The position numbers and the translations under genes were made by a program. Shown here in pieces: positions 22,421 through 39,372 of a stretch of DNA of 64,000 nucleotides (position 1 is its first letter; each line of letters begins with the position of its first letter). Origin of the DNA: Flaccisagitta enflata (taxonomy: Eukaryota; Chaetognatha; Sagittoidea; Aphragmophora); assembly GCA_965153355.1 (NCBI GenBank), contig OZ231126.1, forward strand, positions 13,764,001 through 13,828,000. Reading direction: 5' to 3'. Below the pieces are notes generated by a model. It did no database searches, was not told where the DNA came from, and was given only the letters and a program-made list of their open reading frames with translations.

Positions 22421-22470
22421 AGCAGGGCAACGGGTATCGCTGACCACATATTGCCCTTGGGCGACCTGTT
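22421..22470 (-). repeat. Cassette flanking module, distal part
   Basis: AGCAGGGCAACGGGTATCGC through GCCCTTGGGCGACCTGTT is the reverse complement of the module seen at 1868 and 40783. It is separated from its cassette by the foldback element. Confidence 0.75.
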
Positions 22471-22562
22471 TCCTTTCTCTTTTTTTTTAGTTGCGTGTTT
22501 TGTGACTGCACCCCGCTATGTCCGTCCAGCCATGGGTAGGTTGGTCAGTGGGTCCCCATTTT

Positions 22563-23348
22563 GGGCAGCGGCCCCAAAGGGGACTATCTCCTGTAGAACA
22601 TGGGAGTACTTTTGTTCATTTGTCCATGTGTCCATCCATCCTTGTATACCCCCCCCCCCGCCTATAGGCTCAGATTCCAGCCTGGAGGCTTACATCCCAG
22701 CCTGGAGGCCAAAATCAAGCATGGAGGCTCAAGTCCCAGCTTGGAGGCTCAAATCTCAGTCTTGAGGCTCAAATCCCAGCCTAATGGCTCAAATACCAGC
22801 TTCAAGGCCAAATCCTGGCTTCTTGGCTTTAATCCAACATCCAGGCTCAAATCCCAGCCTTGGGGCTCAAATCCTAGCCTTGAGGCTAAAATCCCGGCCG
22901 TACCTGTTGCCCCTTTGCGAGTATATGTGTGTTATGGTGAGAGGGGCAGCGGCCCCAAAGGGGCCGGTGACATGGTGATTAGGGGTGGTTAGGGGTGGTG
23001 AATGTTGAGATAAGTAATTCTCCTTGATACGTGGTCATTCTGGGCCAGTGTGTTATGCTTAGTAAGTTTTGAGGCTCGAGGTTGGAAATTGAGCCTTGAT
23101 GTTGGGATATGAGCCTCTGGTCTGGATTTTGAGCCTCGAAGCTTGATATTGAGCCTGGAGGCTAGATTTTGAGCCTCAAGGCTGGGTTTTGAGTCTCGAG
23201 GCTGGGTTTTGAGTCTCGAGGCTGGGTTTTGAGTCGCGAACCTGGAATTTGAGCCAGGGGCAGGGGCATCCAACCTCCATCCATACCCCATGCTTCCCAC
23301 ACCCCACACATACACAACAGGACTTTGTCCCCTTCGGGGCCGCTGCCC
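22563..23348. repeat. Inverted-end cassette (copy 5) with opposed arrays
   Basis: The left end GGGCAGCGGCCCCAAAGG and right end CCTTCGGGGCCGCTGCCC are inverted. The left half (22660-22900) repeats AGGCTCAAATCCCAGCCT and the right half (23070-23255) repeats the opposite strand, GAGGCTGGGTTTTGAGTC. A second internal left-type end occurs at 22937. Confidence 0.8.
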
Positions 23349-23377
23349 AAAAACTATCTAAAACGCTCATTTTTGCA

Positions 23378-23455
23378 CTTTTCGACTCGTGTCCATGGAC
23401 CAACCGATGGATGGACAAAGCCTCTTATAGAGTTGCATGTCCGCAACTAAAAATT
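23378..23455 (-). repeat. Hairpin element fragment, AGTTGCG subfamily
   Basis: ACTTTTCGACTCGTGTCCAT, GACCAACCGATGGATGGAC and AAAGCCTCTTATAGAGTTGC followed by GTCCGCAACTAAAAA are the reverse complement of the 5' half of the element at 20703. Confidence 0.7.
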
Positions 23456-23474
23456 TGCATTCAAGCCAAATATT

Positions 23475-23971
23475 GATGGCTAAACTCGTCGTACAACGTG
23501 GTGAAAAGAAGAAAACGGAAAATTGAAAGCGAATTTTCGTCTGTATACAACAAGACTTCTTCAGGCTAATGGCAAAGAAATGGATACATGGGTAAAGGAA
23601 GAGAAATGACAACGAAATGGAGGAAGAGGAGGGTGAAATGGTGAAATGGAGAGATACAATGGATACAATGGACAAAAGGAAGATAGAGAGAGAGACTGAT
23701 TGGGAATTGACCCAATCAGGTGAGACCCCGGCCCTCATTAGAGTGGGCAGTTCGGCTGCGAGTTGTCATTGTGTGGGTTGAAGCATTGACAGTGGGAGAT
23801 GAGAGTTCCTTGGCCGTGGTTTGGCTTGAATCGTCGGTAGTCACTACGCCTGCCAGGGTGCTCAAAACAGGCAAAACTGGTCTTCCCCCCACCGTCATAT
23901 TTTTTCTTTTCAAAAATTCTGTCTAACGAGCCGTCGCGCGACCTTCAACTCGGTCGGGAACCATCGTTAGG
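23475..23971 (+). mobile_element. Retroelement-derived repeat, inverted copy A
   Basis: Two blocks, 23475-23716 and 23838-23971, are near-exact reverse complements of 28053-28297 and 27680-27812. The unique middle part (23717-23837) does not match. The partner copy encodes a GIY-YIG-like tail, so this is taken as a piece of the same retroelement family. Confidence 0.7.
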
Positions 23972-24059
23972 GTCCGATCGCAATTTGAGAGTGAAATCTG
24001 TGTTCTCTGAATTTTCCATCACTTTTGTTTTCGTGTGCGAACATCGCCGTTATTATCCT

Positions 24060-24440
24060 AGTCAGTAGTCCGTTCTTTCAGCCAAGTCAGACCGACAGAC
24101 TAACAGACAAAGACACTGCTAGACAAACAGACTGATGGACAGACTCACTGACAGTTTGGCAGATGGATAGTTTGCTACGCGTGCATCGTGACAATCACAT
24201 TTTTAACGGCCCACTCGGTCGCTTGTGATGTTTGTTCGCTCGCTTTGCTCACTCCGCCCACTCTCTCCACAGCATTCCGCTCTGCTCCACTCACTTTGTT
24301 AACTTGCTCGCTCCATTCATGGGCTCGCTCACTTCGCTCACTTCCTTGATGGACGGTTGAAATTCATATGTGTTTACACATGGTTTTCGCATTACTGCTC
24401 CTGCCCAACCTTCCGCGACTGGATTGCCGTGTATCCGGCC
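24060..24440. other. Degenerate repeat remnants
   Basis: A short GACAGACTAACAGAC tract (24090-24165), then TCGCTCAC/CACTCGGTCGC repeats (24210-24345). A 3' hairpin-element fragment ends TGCCGTGTATCCGGCC (24430-24445). Confidence 0.5.
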
Positions 24441-24689
24441 TGGTTGCTGTAGTTGGGGGACGCACCCAACAGAGTGCATGTCAAATCTTATCCAAATCGA
24501 CGCAATATAAGTGGGTTCTCTTCAATTTGTTCATGAACAAAATGAGAAAAATAAAACAAAAAAAAAAAAAAAAAAAAAATTCCGGCGTAAATCTTATTAC
24601 CGCTTTACTAAGAAGAAATTCGTATTTTCAAGAACATCCGATCTTTGATATGGTCACAGGGGGGGAACGAAGAAGGAGAAGAAGATGAA

Positions 24690-25136
24690 GGAGAAAATTC
24701 CCCATATGTGTGAAAGCATAGGTCATCGACCCCTTTTGGACCGCTGCACAAAATGAAAGAAAGTAGTCGTAAAAGCCTAATACGATGCCCCAAGCCATGG
24801 CGCGACCTACAATTTAATAGGGATCCATCTTTAGTCTCAGGTTGAATTTTGCATTGAATTGGTATTGGAATCAATAGTTCTTTTATGCTTATTTTTTCTC
24901 TGCCACAGATTTCAAACTTCGTAGTCTTCCTAACGATGGTTCCCGATCAATTTTTATGCCTGAGAGAGCTGATTTGAGGCCTAAGACGGGTGACTTGAGG
25001 CCAGAGAGGACTGATTCAAGGCCGGAGAGAACTGATTTGAATCCTGATGGGGGGGGGGTGGAAAGACGGAAAACGGAGAAACGGAAAATTCTCTGTGTGG
25101 AATCATAGGTCATTAGCCGCTCCGGGACCGCTGCCC
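24690..25136. repeat. Two right-end fragments of the GGCCGATGACCTATGC cassette type
   Basis: GAAAGCATAGGTCATCGACC to CCGCTGCAC ends near 24748. AATCATAGGTCATTAGCCGC to CCGCTGCCC ends at 25136, after units such as GAGAGGACTGATTCAAGGCC. Neither shows a matching left end. Confidence 0.65.
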
Positions 25137-25460
25137 AAAAAGTGCTCACCAGGGCAAAGCCAGTTTTGGCTGATTTTGGCTCTCTGACTGGTGGCGAGAC
25201 GGACAGAGGAGCTTATGCGCATAGTCAAGTACTGTATTACTTTTCAGCCTTATATTCTTTTATGCAGTCGTGATTTGTGTCATGAGGCTAAAATTTAAGT
25301 CTCTAAGCTGATTCAAATCTTGAATTTTAGCCACAAGGCTGGGATTTTGGCTTCCTGACTGAAAATTGAACGTTGAGGCCGGGATTTGGGCAATGAGGCT
25401 TGGATTTAGTTACATGGAAGGAAGCTTGAAAGAAGAAAGAGGGAAAGGAAGACTTGATGT

Positions 25461-25867
25461 TCACCCAAGGGCAATGTGTGGTCACCAATACTCATTGCTT
25501 GATCGTGAATTGGAGGGCAGCGGCCCCAAAGAGGATGAAATCCTATAGAAAACAGAGGGGCACGCGTCCTTCCTGCCTAAGAGGGTTGAGACGTCAGGCC
25601 TGAAAGGGCAGATTTGAGGCCAGAAAGAGTTGCCTCAAAGCCCCAAGAAGGACGATATTTGGCCTGAGAGTGCTGATGTGAAGCCTGAGAAGCCACATGA
25701 GGCCCAAGAGCGCTGTTTGAAGCCTGAGAGGGCTGTGTTGAGGCCTGAGAGAGCTGATTTGAGGCCTGGAAGGGGGACAAATCGATGGATGAATAGACGA
25801 ATAAACGGATGGACGAACATAAATCCCCCTGTGTGCAACAGGACTACGTCCCCTTAGGCCACTGCCC
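25461..25867. repeat. Inverted-end minisatellite cassette (copy 6)
   Basis: The flanking module CCCAAGGGCAATGTGTGGTC precedes GGGCAGCGGCCCCAAAGAG (25514). Units such as GCCTGAGAGGGCTGTGTTGA fill the middle. The right end GTGTGCAACAGGACTACG and TAGGCCACTGCCC ends at 25867. Confidence 0.8.
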
Positions 25868-25965
25868 CCCCCCAAAAAAAAAACGAATAAAAGAAAATAA
25901 AAAGAGAGAAAGACAGAATGAGGAAGAAAGAAATGAAAGGAAGAAATAAAGAATGAAATAAGATA

Positions 25966-26457
25966 CAGTAGATGTCGTCTAGACTTGGAAATACAGGGGA
26001 GCTCATAACCTGAGGAGATTGATATTTTGCTGATATAATGTATAGACTCTAAGAGGTTGACGATGGGGTATGGCATCCCCCTACAACTTACTCTAGGAAA
26101 AAAACTTTAAGTATAAGAATTTAGGATCAATCACTTTTTTTGCAGAGTTTCAGCTTCATCTATTTGCTTAAAGTGCAAAACCAATCTGGGATTCAAACCT
26201 GGAACCTTCGAATAAATAAACCAATCAAGATATAGCTGAAGTCAAATGAGTTAACCACCAGACCAATTCCAGAAGCTGATTCAGTCAAGCGGATTTGATT
26301 TAGTATATCTAAAAGAATTTCTTACTAACAGAGCTGCCATACACTATCATCAACCCTATAGGACATAAGCATTATACACACACAGTTTTATTTCATTTGC
26401 AAATGGTGATTAGGATATGAGGGCCCCCGTATTTTCAAGTATAGACGACATCTACTG
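25966..26457. mobile_element. TA-flanked MITE, CAGTAGATGT family (copy 2)
   Basis: CAGTAGATGTCGTCTAGACT (left) and AGTATAGACGACATCTACTG (right) are inverted with TA on both sides. It is related to 4713-5195, in the opposite orientation. Confidence 0.85.
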
Positions 26458-26527
26458 TAAATGTATGTAGAGAGACAAAAGAGTTATCCACGCACGGTTA
26501 CAAATTGTAACTTACAATATCCCCAAA

Positions 26528-26535
26528 GTCACACA

Positions 26536-26625
<90 letters not shown>

Positions 26626-26640
26626 AACTCACACACACAT
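26528..26640. repeat. (CA)n microsatellite
   Basis: About 100 bp of AC/CA with an AACAAACT interruption near the end. Confidence 0.95.
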
Positions 26641-26702
26641 TTCACACTTAAAAGATTTGCGGGTCCCGAAATTCAACTGATGGGTGGCCCGAGGGAAGGA
26701 CG

Positions 26703-27294
26703 CACAGTGGGCCTTAACTGGGTAGTGACTGGCATTAGTAAGTACAATTTATAGTACAGAATTTATGTAAACCCTTAAAAAAAAATTTCCCTTGAAAATT
26801 TTTGCAAAAATCATTGAAAGGTATAAATTTTCATATATATTTACTTGTATATCTCAAGGATACATCAGTTTCAAAATTCTGACTCAAGATTCACATTCCT
26901 GGTGAAATTTCCAATTATTAGATAGGTCACACTATATACTTTCATGAAAAAATAAGAGTTTCATTTTCTATGCCGCCGTTACAAAGAAAACAACGGTGGC
27001 TTGAAATATAAAAATATTATTTTTTCATGAAAATATATAGTGTGACCTATCAAATGATTGGAAATATCACCAGAAATGTGAATCTTGAGTCAGAATTTTG
27101 AATTCAATATATCCTTGAAATCTATTTGTAAATATATGCGAAAATTGATACTTTTTAGCGATTTTTTCAAAAATTTTCAAGGGAAATTTTTTTTAAGGGT
27201 TTACATCAATTCTCCACCATAAATTATACCTACTCATACAAGTCACTACCATTGGGGATTTTTTTAAACTCATACCTAGTTAAGGCCCACTGTG
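26703..27294. mobile_element. Long foldback element, copy 2 (CCGCCGTTAC core)
   Basis: The outer ends CACAGTGGGCCTTAACTGGG and the reverse complement of CTAGTTAAGGCCCACTGTG are joined by arms of nearly 300 bp. The arms include ACCCTTAAAAAAAAATTTCC and its inverse. The centre is CGCCGTTACAAAG/AACAACGGTGG near 26985. GACG occurs next to both ends. Confidence 0.85.
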
Positions 27295-27679
27295 GACGTA
27301 TGGACTAATCCATGGACAGATGGGCAAATGGACGGACTGACAGACAAAACTTCTTGTTTAGTCGATGCCAGTTAATGAAAATGAGATGTGCTGCGAAGTT
27401 CGAAGCGGATATTTGGAAAGATTGAAAGGAAAAAGGATTTTTTTTCATTTTATTTATTTTTGGAGAAAAACATTACAACTCTTGTTTGAGGTACAAATTT
27501 ATATCAATTTTTTTTGTTAAATAACCTATATAACAACTAGAAAAAGATTTTGGTCAAAAAGAGGTTAAATTTTGACCCCTCATGATGGCAAGCGTTTCAC
27601 AAGCTTGCTAGCTGTCAGAAATCATCTTCAAGGGGTAATTTCATTCACTAAGCTACATCGAGAGCTTCCAGCTCACCCT

Positions 27680-28300
27680 AACGATGGTTCCCGACCGAGT
27701 TTAAAGTCGCGCGACGGCTCGTTAGATAGATTTTTTGAAAAGAAAAAATATGATGGTGGGGGGAAGGCCAGTTTTGCCCGTTTTGAGCACCCTGGCAGGC
27801 GTAGTAGTCACTGGCCGTGTTCAAGGTCGGCCGGGAGCTCTTCTCTCAGTTTGAAGACGTGGCTCGCTGGGATTATGGACGGGCGGAGGGTCGGGTTTTT
27901 TGATGGCGTTGTGGATTAACGTGTCATAGCAATGAGGGAGTTCGTGACGGCCCTCATTGCGGTTGAGGGTGGGAGAGTAGGCGCGGATGTAGATGCTCTC
28001 TCTTGTGCCCCTGTTGTGCCAATCACTATCTCTGGCCACTATTCACCTGATTGGGTCAATTCCCAATCAGTCTCTCTCTCTATCTTCCTTTTGTCCATTG
28101 TATCCATTGTATCTCTCCATTTCACCATTTCACCCTCCTCTTCCTCCATTTCGTTGTCATTTCTCTTCCTTTACCCATGTATCCATTTCTTTGCCATTAG
28201 CCTGAAGAAGTCTTGTTGTATACAGACGAAAATTCGCTTTCAATTTTCCGTTTTCTTCTTTTCACCACGTTGTACGACGAGTTTAGCCATCAATATGCCT
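27680..28300 (-). pseudogene. Retroelement 3' remnant with GIY-YIG-like tail
   Basis: The minus-strand frame at 28039-27821 contains WHNRGTRESIYIRAYSP followed by TLNRNEGRHELP. This resembles the C-terminal end of GIY-YIG endonuclease domains attached to reverse transcriptases, as in Penelope-like elements; the assignment rests on pattern recognition alone. No reverse transcriptase core is visible, so this is a 3' fragment. Flanking blocks are shared in inverted orientation with 23475-23971. Confidence 0.5.
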
Positions 28301-28581
28301 CTACTACTACAACAGTGCAATATCCATCGTATTCAAGCCAAAGTTTTGTTACAGGAGGAACTGGTTTAAACAGAATTTTCTTTTCAAGAAAACTAAAAGA
28401 AATAAGTACTTAAGCTTTCCATGCATATAAGGTGGTTAAATTAGTACCCTAAAGTACCCTAAATTACTCTTAAATACCCTAAAGTACCTTAAGTACCTAG
28501 AGTACTTAAATGTACCCTTAAGTACCATTTTGTATCCTTTAGCACCTCCAATTATCCCAAAAAGCCAAAAATTCAAAAACA

Positions 28582-28717
28582 TTTTTAGGTGCGACAAAGC
28601 ACCTCTATAACTGGCTGTGTCCGTTGGTTGGTTGGTCGGTTGGTTGGTCGGTCGGTTGGTAACACATTCATTCAACGATCCACACTGTCGCACCTGTTGG
28701 CCTACTTGGCCTTGTTA
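28582..28717 (+). repeat. Hairpin element, AGGTGCG subfamily (copy 1)
   Basis: The stem-loop AGGTGCGACAAAGCACCT (28587-28604) is followed by CTATAACTGGCTGTGTCC and a (GGTT/GGTC)n array. The end carries CGCACCT (28689-28695), TTGGCCTACTTGGCCTTGTT. The preceding 100 bp is a run of TACCCTAAAG units. Confidence 0.85.
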
Positions 28718-28904
28718 ACATACTAACTGACGTACTGACCGACAGACCAAGGTGGAGTTATGTGCACGCGACTAAAAAGTGTCATTTCAATAATTCAACA
28801 CTACAGTAAAAAAGAATGATTAAGTTATGAATAATGTTTGTTAAAATGCTTTTGTCCTAAACTTGTGTATGGGTGGGTTTGCGCGAGGAATCGGGCTCGA
28901 AATC

Positions 28905-29115
28905 ATGCATATAGATGGTCCAACACAAAAATTTGACCTTGTGGCTTCTCTGAAGTGTGCCCGCCACCACCCCCATATCCCATAGGAAATGTACAGGAGG
29001 ATTTTGGTCTGCAGAGCCTCCTATCTTTTATAATGGGAAATGGGGTATGTGGCGGGCACACTTTATAGAAGACCCATGGCCAAATTTTTGTCATGGACCA
29101 TCTAGTTTTATGATT
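28905..29115. mobile_element. Foldback repeat
   Basis: ATAGATGGTCCAACACAAAA pairs with the right side near 29085 (GTCATGGACCATCTA), and AAGTGTGCCCGCCACCACCC pairs with GTGGCGGGCACACTTTA. The centre lies near 29010. Confidence 0.7.
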
Positions 29116-29543
29116 TTGAGTCATATCTCTTCGATAGAGAACTTTCCTATAAAAAAAGTGTGTTTTCTTAGTGGGCTAGTGAATACCCTCTGAAAACAAC
29201 ATCAACTTTGAAAGCCTGTTGCTCCTAAACGAATGAAGCTACATACCTCAACTTAGGCTCATTTTAAAGAGCTGTGTCAGCTCTTAAAAATGAGCCCAAG
29301 AGGAAGTCAATTACTCAATTCTTTTCAGAGATATAAGCTTTTAAAGTTACCCCTCTCGGTTAGAAGTGATTTCACCATGAAAATCACTTAAATCATTTTA
29401 AAGTTGAGTAGGAGCTGGAGCGAAGTGGTTAGCAGCGGGGGAAATCGATTTTTTCAAGTTTCTGCATTCAGAAATATTACAACCTTACACATTATCACCT
29501 ATACAAGTATTTTTTCCAAATTATTCATCTTTTACTCCCTCTA

Positions 29544-29780
29544 GTGAATATAGCTGAATGTCTGCTTGAGTGATGTTGAACATTTTAGCTCATCTAGCTC
29601 ATTTGCTCAGTCCTATTTTTCTCTGATTTTCAGTGCAATCAATACATACAATTGCTCTTGTATTGATTTGATCTAATAGGGGAAAAAGAATTGCAGTGAC
29701 TAAAGACAAAAGCTTGGTGAAAAGTGACCAAAGCTTACGACTTTTTTCCTCACGGCAACAGCCGCCATTTCTGGTATTTT
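29544..29780 (+). mobile_element. Dispersed element S, copy 2, right part
   Basis: It begins GTGAATATAGCTGAATGTCT, exactly where the left part at 19071 stops. It continues to CTCACGGCAACAGCCGCCAT. Confidence 0.75.
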
Positions 29781-29785
29781 CAATC

Positions 29786-30220
29786 GCTATGCACTGTGTA
29801 TGCAATGACTATCAAACAGTGGATGATAAGTCATTGTCAATTATATTGTCACCAGCCACTTTATAGAATTTGGATGATAGGACTTTGTCAGTGATATGGT
29901 CACCGGCCAATGAGAGAAATGATGAAATGAGCGACTGTGTCAGTGAAATTGTCAAGGGCCACTGGGAGAAGAATTTGGGTGATAAGTGTGAGTGAGATCT
30001 AAAACAGCCACAACACTGGGAAGATTTTGGTGTGAGATGTGAGTGAGAATGTCATTAGCCACTAAAAAGATTTAGATGAATGTCACTTTTGGTGGTTAGC
30101 GTTATGGAGATTATCACTGAATTTTGAAAGAACTTGTATGGGTGTAAGCGTGGTTATCAAAAGGGATTCAATAATGGATGGTCGTCGAATTGACGTTGGC
30201 GAAACATCACCAGCCAGTGA
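29786..30220. other. Intergenic with loose GTCACCAGCCACT repeats
   Basis: Degenerate units of about 60-70 bp around GTCACCGGCCAATGAGAGAA and TTTGGATGATAG. A relative of the unit occurs at 18305-18345. Confidence 0.5.
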
Positions 30221-30225
30221 ATAAC

Positions 30226-30377
30226 AAGGCCGTATACACTCCCCCAGTCGCGGATGGGTGGGCACTGGGCAGGAGCGGAAAACCTTGAAAATCAAAAATG
30301 TGACGGAACGACCGACGGACCGACCGACGGACCGACCGACACGTTAAGTTCTGGAGCCGCGTGTCCGCGACTAAAAG
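30226..30377 (-). repeat. Hairpin-TCCG element, AGTCGCG subfamily
   Basis: In plus order: AACAAGGCCGTATACACTCC, CAGTCGCGGATGGGTGGGCA, an array of GACCGACGGACC and a CCGCGTGTCCGCGACTAAAA terminus. The stem is CGCGxxxCCGCG-like. Confidence 0.75.
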
Positions 30378-30396
30378 GTGATGTGCTACTTAGGAA

Positions 30397-30401
<5 letters not shown>

Positions 30402-30427
<26 letters not shown>

Positions 30428-31096
30428 CCATACTTTCTTCTTGATGCCTCCGAACTCGTTTCTTGATGATGTTGATGATGGTGCATTTTGTTGATGGTTT
30501 TGTTCTTCTTCCATTGCTTTCGTTTGCTTTTTAGCTGCTCCTCGAATCGTCATCGGTTTTCCTGAATAGGAATTTTACGCTATATTTGACAAATGAACGG
30601 CTATGAGCATGAATAACACTAAAAAGATCGCGAATGTGGTTATGATGGTTTTAGAGATGCTTTAATATACACATCATAAGCGGGATAACAAATGGTCGTA
30701 ATGTCGGTTTTAATGTTGGTTGTAATGGTTTTAATGATTGTGCTCATATTGGTTGTGTTGGGCCAGCACTGTTGGCTATGATGAACCATTACCATGAACA
30801 ACATGGTTGGGATTGCGGATATTGGTAGTGTTGGCTATGATGAAACATTACCATGAACAACGTAATTGGGATTGCGGATATTGGTAGTATTGGCTCTGCA
30901 GACTCGTTGCATCTCAGCCACTGCTCTCGCGAGTCTTTCAGGGACGTCGTAAGGCAACGCACAAGGAGGACGGTAAGGATCTTTTTCTTCCTCCTTTTGT
31001 TGCTCCATCTTGGTTTTATCGCCATTCTTCAGGTGAGGAAAATAGAAACGTGGATTTCTGAAGCGATGATGCTTTCAGTGACACAAAGCTTTACTA
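30402..31096. other. (TC)n and intergenic repeats
   Basis: (TC)n at 30402-30428 and GATGATGTTGATGATGG at 30463-30480. Then 30755-30890 holds two direct copies of TTGGCTATGATGAA(A/C)CATTACCATGAACAAC. No exon is supported. Confidence 0.5.
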
Positions 31097-31256
31097 TTTT
31101 AATCTGCAATGAAATTTAGAGGATTTCTATTTCAACAATTATCTTTGTCATGAGCATAGCCTCACGAAAAAGGGAGTTGGTGCTAAGCAGAGGGGGGGTG
31201 ATAAATGCCGGAAACACAGTCAGAGCAATCCGCATCTAACCAAAAAAGTTTTACGG

Positions 31257-36603
<5,347 letters not shown>

Positions 36604-36659
36604 GACTGAGCAGATTCAACGCGTTTCACTTGAAATCAGACTAACGCGTGAGGGATAAA

Positions 36660-37500
36660 GTTTAAAAACGTAAATTGAAAAAAAAAGAGAAAATTAATCA
36701 TTAATTGTCGATTTTATTTAAGGACCTAGTAAAGCCTTAGTCAACTTTTTAGCGAAGAAATTCTTCCGCTTTTCTTAAGAAACATATTTCCTCGACGGAT
36801 ATGATCTTGCAGGGAAACAGTAATATGGTCCAGCGTGATTTGACACGTAGCGCCGTTCATCCTGCCTTTTTTTTTTTTTTTTTTTTTTTTGACAAATAAA
36901 GCCACGTTATGTGACAACTACGCGTCTTGGTCATAGGGTTGATCCCATGCAATCATCGTTTGCAACTGACAAACAGAGTGACCTTGAAATTCGTCCATTC
37001 TGGGGTCTGTAGATCTATGAATTCGTAACGAGCAGTACTCCTTCAAAATCGATTCAGCATAAAGAGCCAAAGCAGATTTCTTTGCACTTTCTATTAGATA
37101 TTAACATTCTTAAGCATTAGAAAGTGCCACGAATTAATCTACAGCAAAAGGGAAAAAAATTTTTCTAGCTATTTTAGAAGCAGCAAGTTACAACGACTTT
37201 TTTCTCGGGTGAGGGGAGAAGGGTAGTAGGGGAAGGGGACTGGAAGAAGAATTCAGGTTAATGAACTCATAATTTTTTTTTCATCATTTTCTTTTCACGC
37301 CTAATTTAGCTCACGAATGATAACGATGACGTCAGAAGCATCCTTTGAGAATTGAATATCATTTTCGTACTCATCTTAAAAAGAAACACTTCCTTAATTA
37401 CGTCATACTCTGTCTAAACCTTCGGTGCTTATGTGTTATGGCGTAATGAATTGAAATTGTTTTGGTGTATCATTATCAGTAAACCGCGTTAAATGATATC
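36660..37500. other. Upstream region of the coiled-coil gene
   Basis: This should contain the promoter of the minus-strand gene. I see no clear TATA box. A T-run of about 23 lies at 36867-36889. The rest shows nothing recognisable. Confidence 0.4.
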
Positions 37501-37572
37501 CTCAGCAGACCTTTAATTGATCCAAAGACAGATGAGCGCAGCGCGACTCTATATTGTAGATTGAATATTGTA

Positions 37573-37832
<260 letters not shown>

Positions 37833-38159
37833 GTAACAATAGTATCAAGAAGAAGAGGAACATATTGGAAAATAGAAATGGAAACAGAAGAAGAAGATAA
37901 GAAGAGGGACAAAAGAAAAATATAAAAAGAATGAGACATCGAAAAAGAATGAGAAAAAAAAAAGAAAATGAAAAAAGATCGAAGAGACAGAATCCTTATC
38001 AATACTCAGATTTGCGTCAGAATAAAAGCTTTTCTCTCTTTGATTCATTCTTATCCGCCTCAAGGATCTGGTTTTATAGTACAAATTACGCTCTACGCCT
38101 GTGCGTGTGTATTTGAGCGTGTAGAAGGGAGGGGGGTGTTTGTCTGGGAGTCGGTCTAC

Positions 38160-38385
38160 TAGTTGGTCGTCTGTCCGTCTGTCTGTCTGTCTGTCTGTCT
38201 GACTGTCTGTCTGCTGTCTGACTGTTTGTCTGTCTGTCTGTCTATCTCTCTGTCTATCCATCTGGCCGTCTGTCCGTCTTCCTGTCCGTATGTCTGTCGG
38301 TGTTTTGTCTGTGCGCCTCTCTGTCAGTTTGCCTGCCTATCTAGTATCTAATTGCCTTTCTGTCTGTTTATCGGTCTGTCTGAGC
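38160..38385. repeat. (GTCT)n degenerate array
   Basis: Interrupted TCTG/GTCT repeats. The array is not flanked by the hairpin of the usual elements. Confidence 0.8.
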
Positions 38386-38449
38386 TCACTGCTCACGCGA
38401 TCAAATTGCAGACCTATCAGGCCGGCCTTATTTCGTAAACTCAAATCCA

Positions 38450-38585
38450 GCCTCGACCCCCCCCCCCAACCCCCTCAGCAACTTTTCCTCCCCTTACTCC
38501 TCCCCTGCGACTCTGCCCCCCCCAACTTTCCCTACCCCACCGCCTCCAACTGACCCCCCCCCTTAACACTTCCCCCCCCCCCGCG
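38450..38585. repeat. C-rich low-complexity tract
   Basis: Several runs of 6-10 C with short CTCC and ACTT spacers. Confidence 0.85.
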
Positions 38586-38679
38586 CCTGTTGCTTCAGAA
38601 TTACTGTTTATCGTTTTCCGGTTTATTAACCCGTCAAAAATCACACGATGTTCATCTCCAGATGTGAATCAAAAATTGA

Positions 38680-38880
38680 CGCGGGGTCACAATATCGTTG
38701 CGGACGGGTGGGCAGGGGCATCCAACCCCCATCCTCACCCCAACCCACCCCCCACACTCAAACATACACAAAAAGTATCTAAAGCGCTTGTTTTCCCACT
38801 TTTCCACTCAATGACAGACCGATGGACAGACGGACGGACGGACGGACAAAGCCTCTTATAGAGTTGCGTGTCCGTAAAAT
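38680..38880 (-). repeat. Hairpin element, GTTGCGGAC type
   Basis: In plus order: ACGCGGGGTCACAATATCGT, TGCGGACGGGTGGGCAGGGG and a GACGGACGGACGG array. It ends AAGCCTCTTATAGAGTTGCG before GTCCGTAAAAT. The element at 39117-39345 is its mirror. Confidence 0.75.
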
Positions 38881-39116
38881 ACATATCTGGTTATCAAATA
38901 TAAAATGCCAAATGTGTCTTTAAGAGTATTTGAGTTTCGTCTCGACCATCGATGGTCAACTTTATGAGGAATTATCTCGCATATTGAGCCTTCTAAGGCG
39001 CGTGGAACGGCATAAACACTTTGATACAACGCGTGCTGTGCTAATCTAACATGTGCACAAAATTTGGTAGAATTTCGGTAAAGCATGCAGAAAACATTTC
39101 TATCAGATATTTATTT

Positions 39117-39352
39117 CCAGTTGCGGACACGCAACTCTATAAGTGGCGTTGTCCGTCCGTCTGTAAGTCCGTCCGTCCGTTCGTTGGTCCATTGGTCTGT
39201 TGGTCCGTCCGTCTGTCCGGGGTCAACGAGTTGAAAAGTGGAAAAACGAGTGTTCTAGATACTTTTGTATGTTTGTGTGTGGGTTGGGGTAGGGATGGGG
39301 GTCAGACGCCCTTACCCATACGTCCGCAACGATATTGTGACCCCGCGTCACT
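39117..39352 (+). repeat. Hairpin element, AGTTGCG subfamily
   Basis: The stem-loop AGTTGCGGACACGCAACT (39119-39136) is followed by TATAAGTGGCGTTG, a CCGTCCGT array and AGTTGAAAAGTGGAAAAACG. It ends CGTCCGCAACGATATTGTGA. Confidence 0.8.
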
Positions 39353-39372
39353 TGCATGATAGAATAAGGGTC

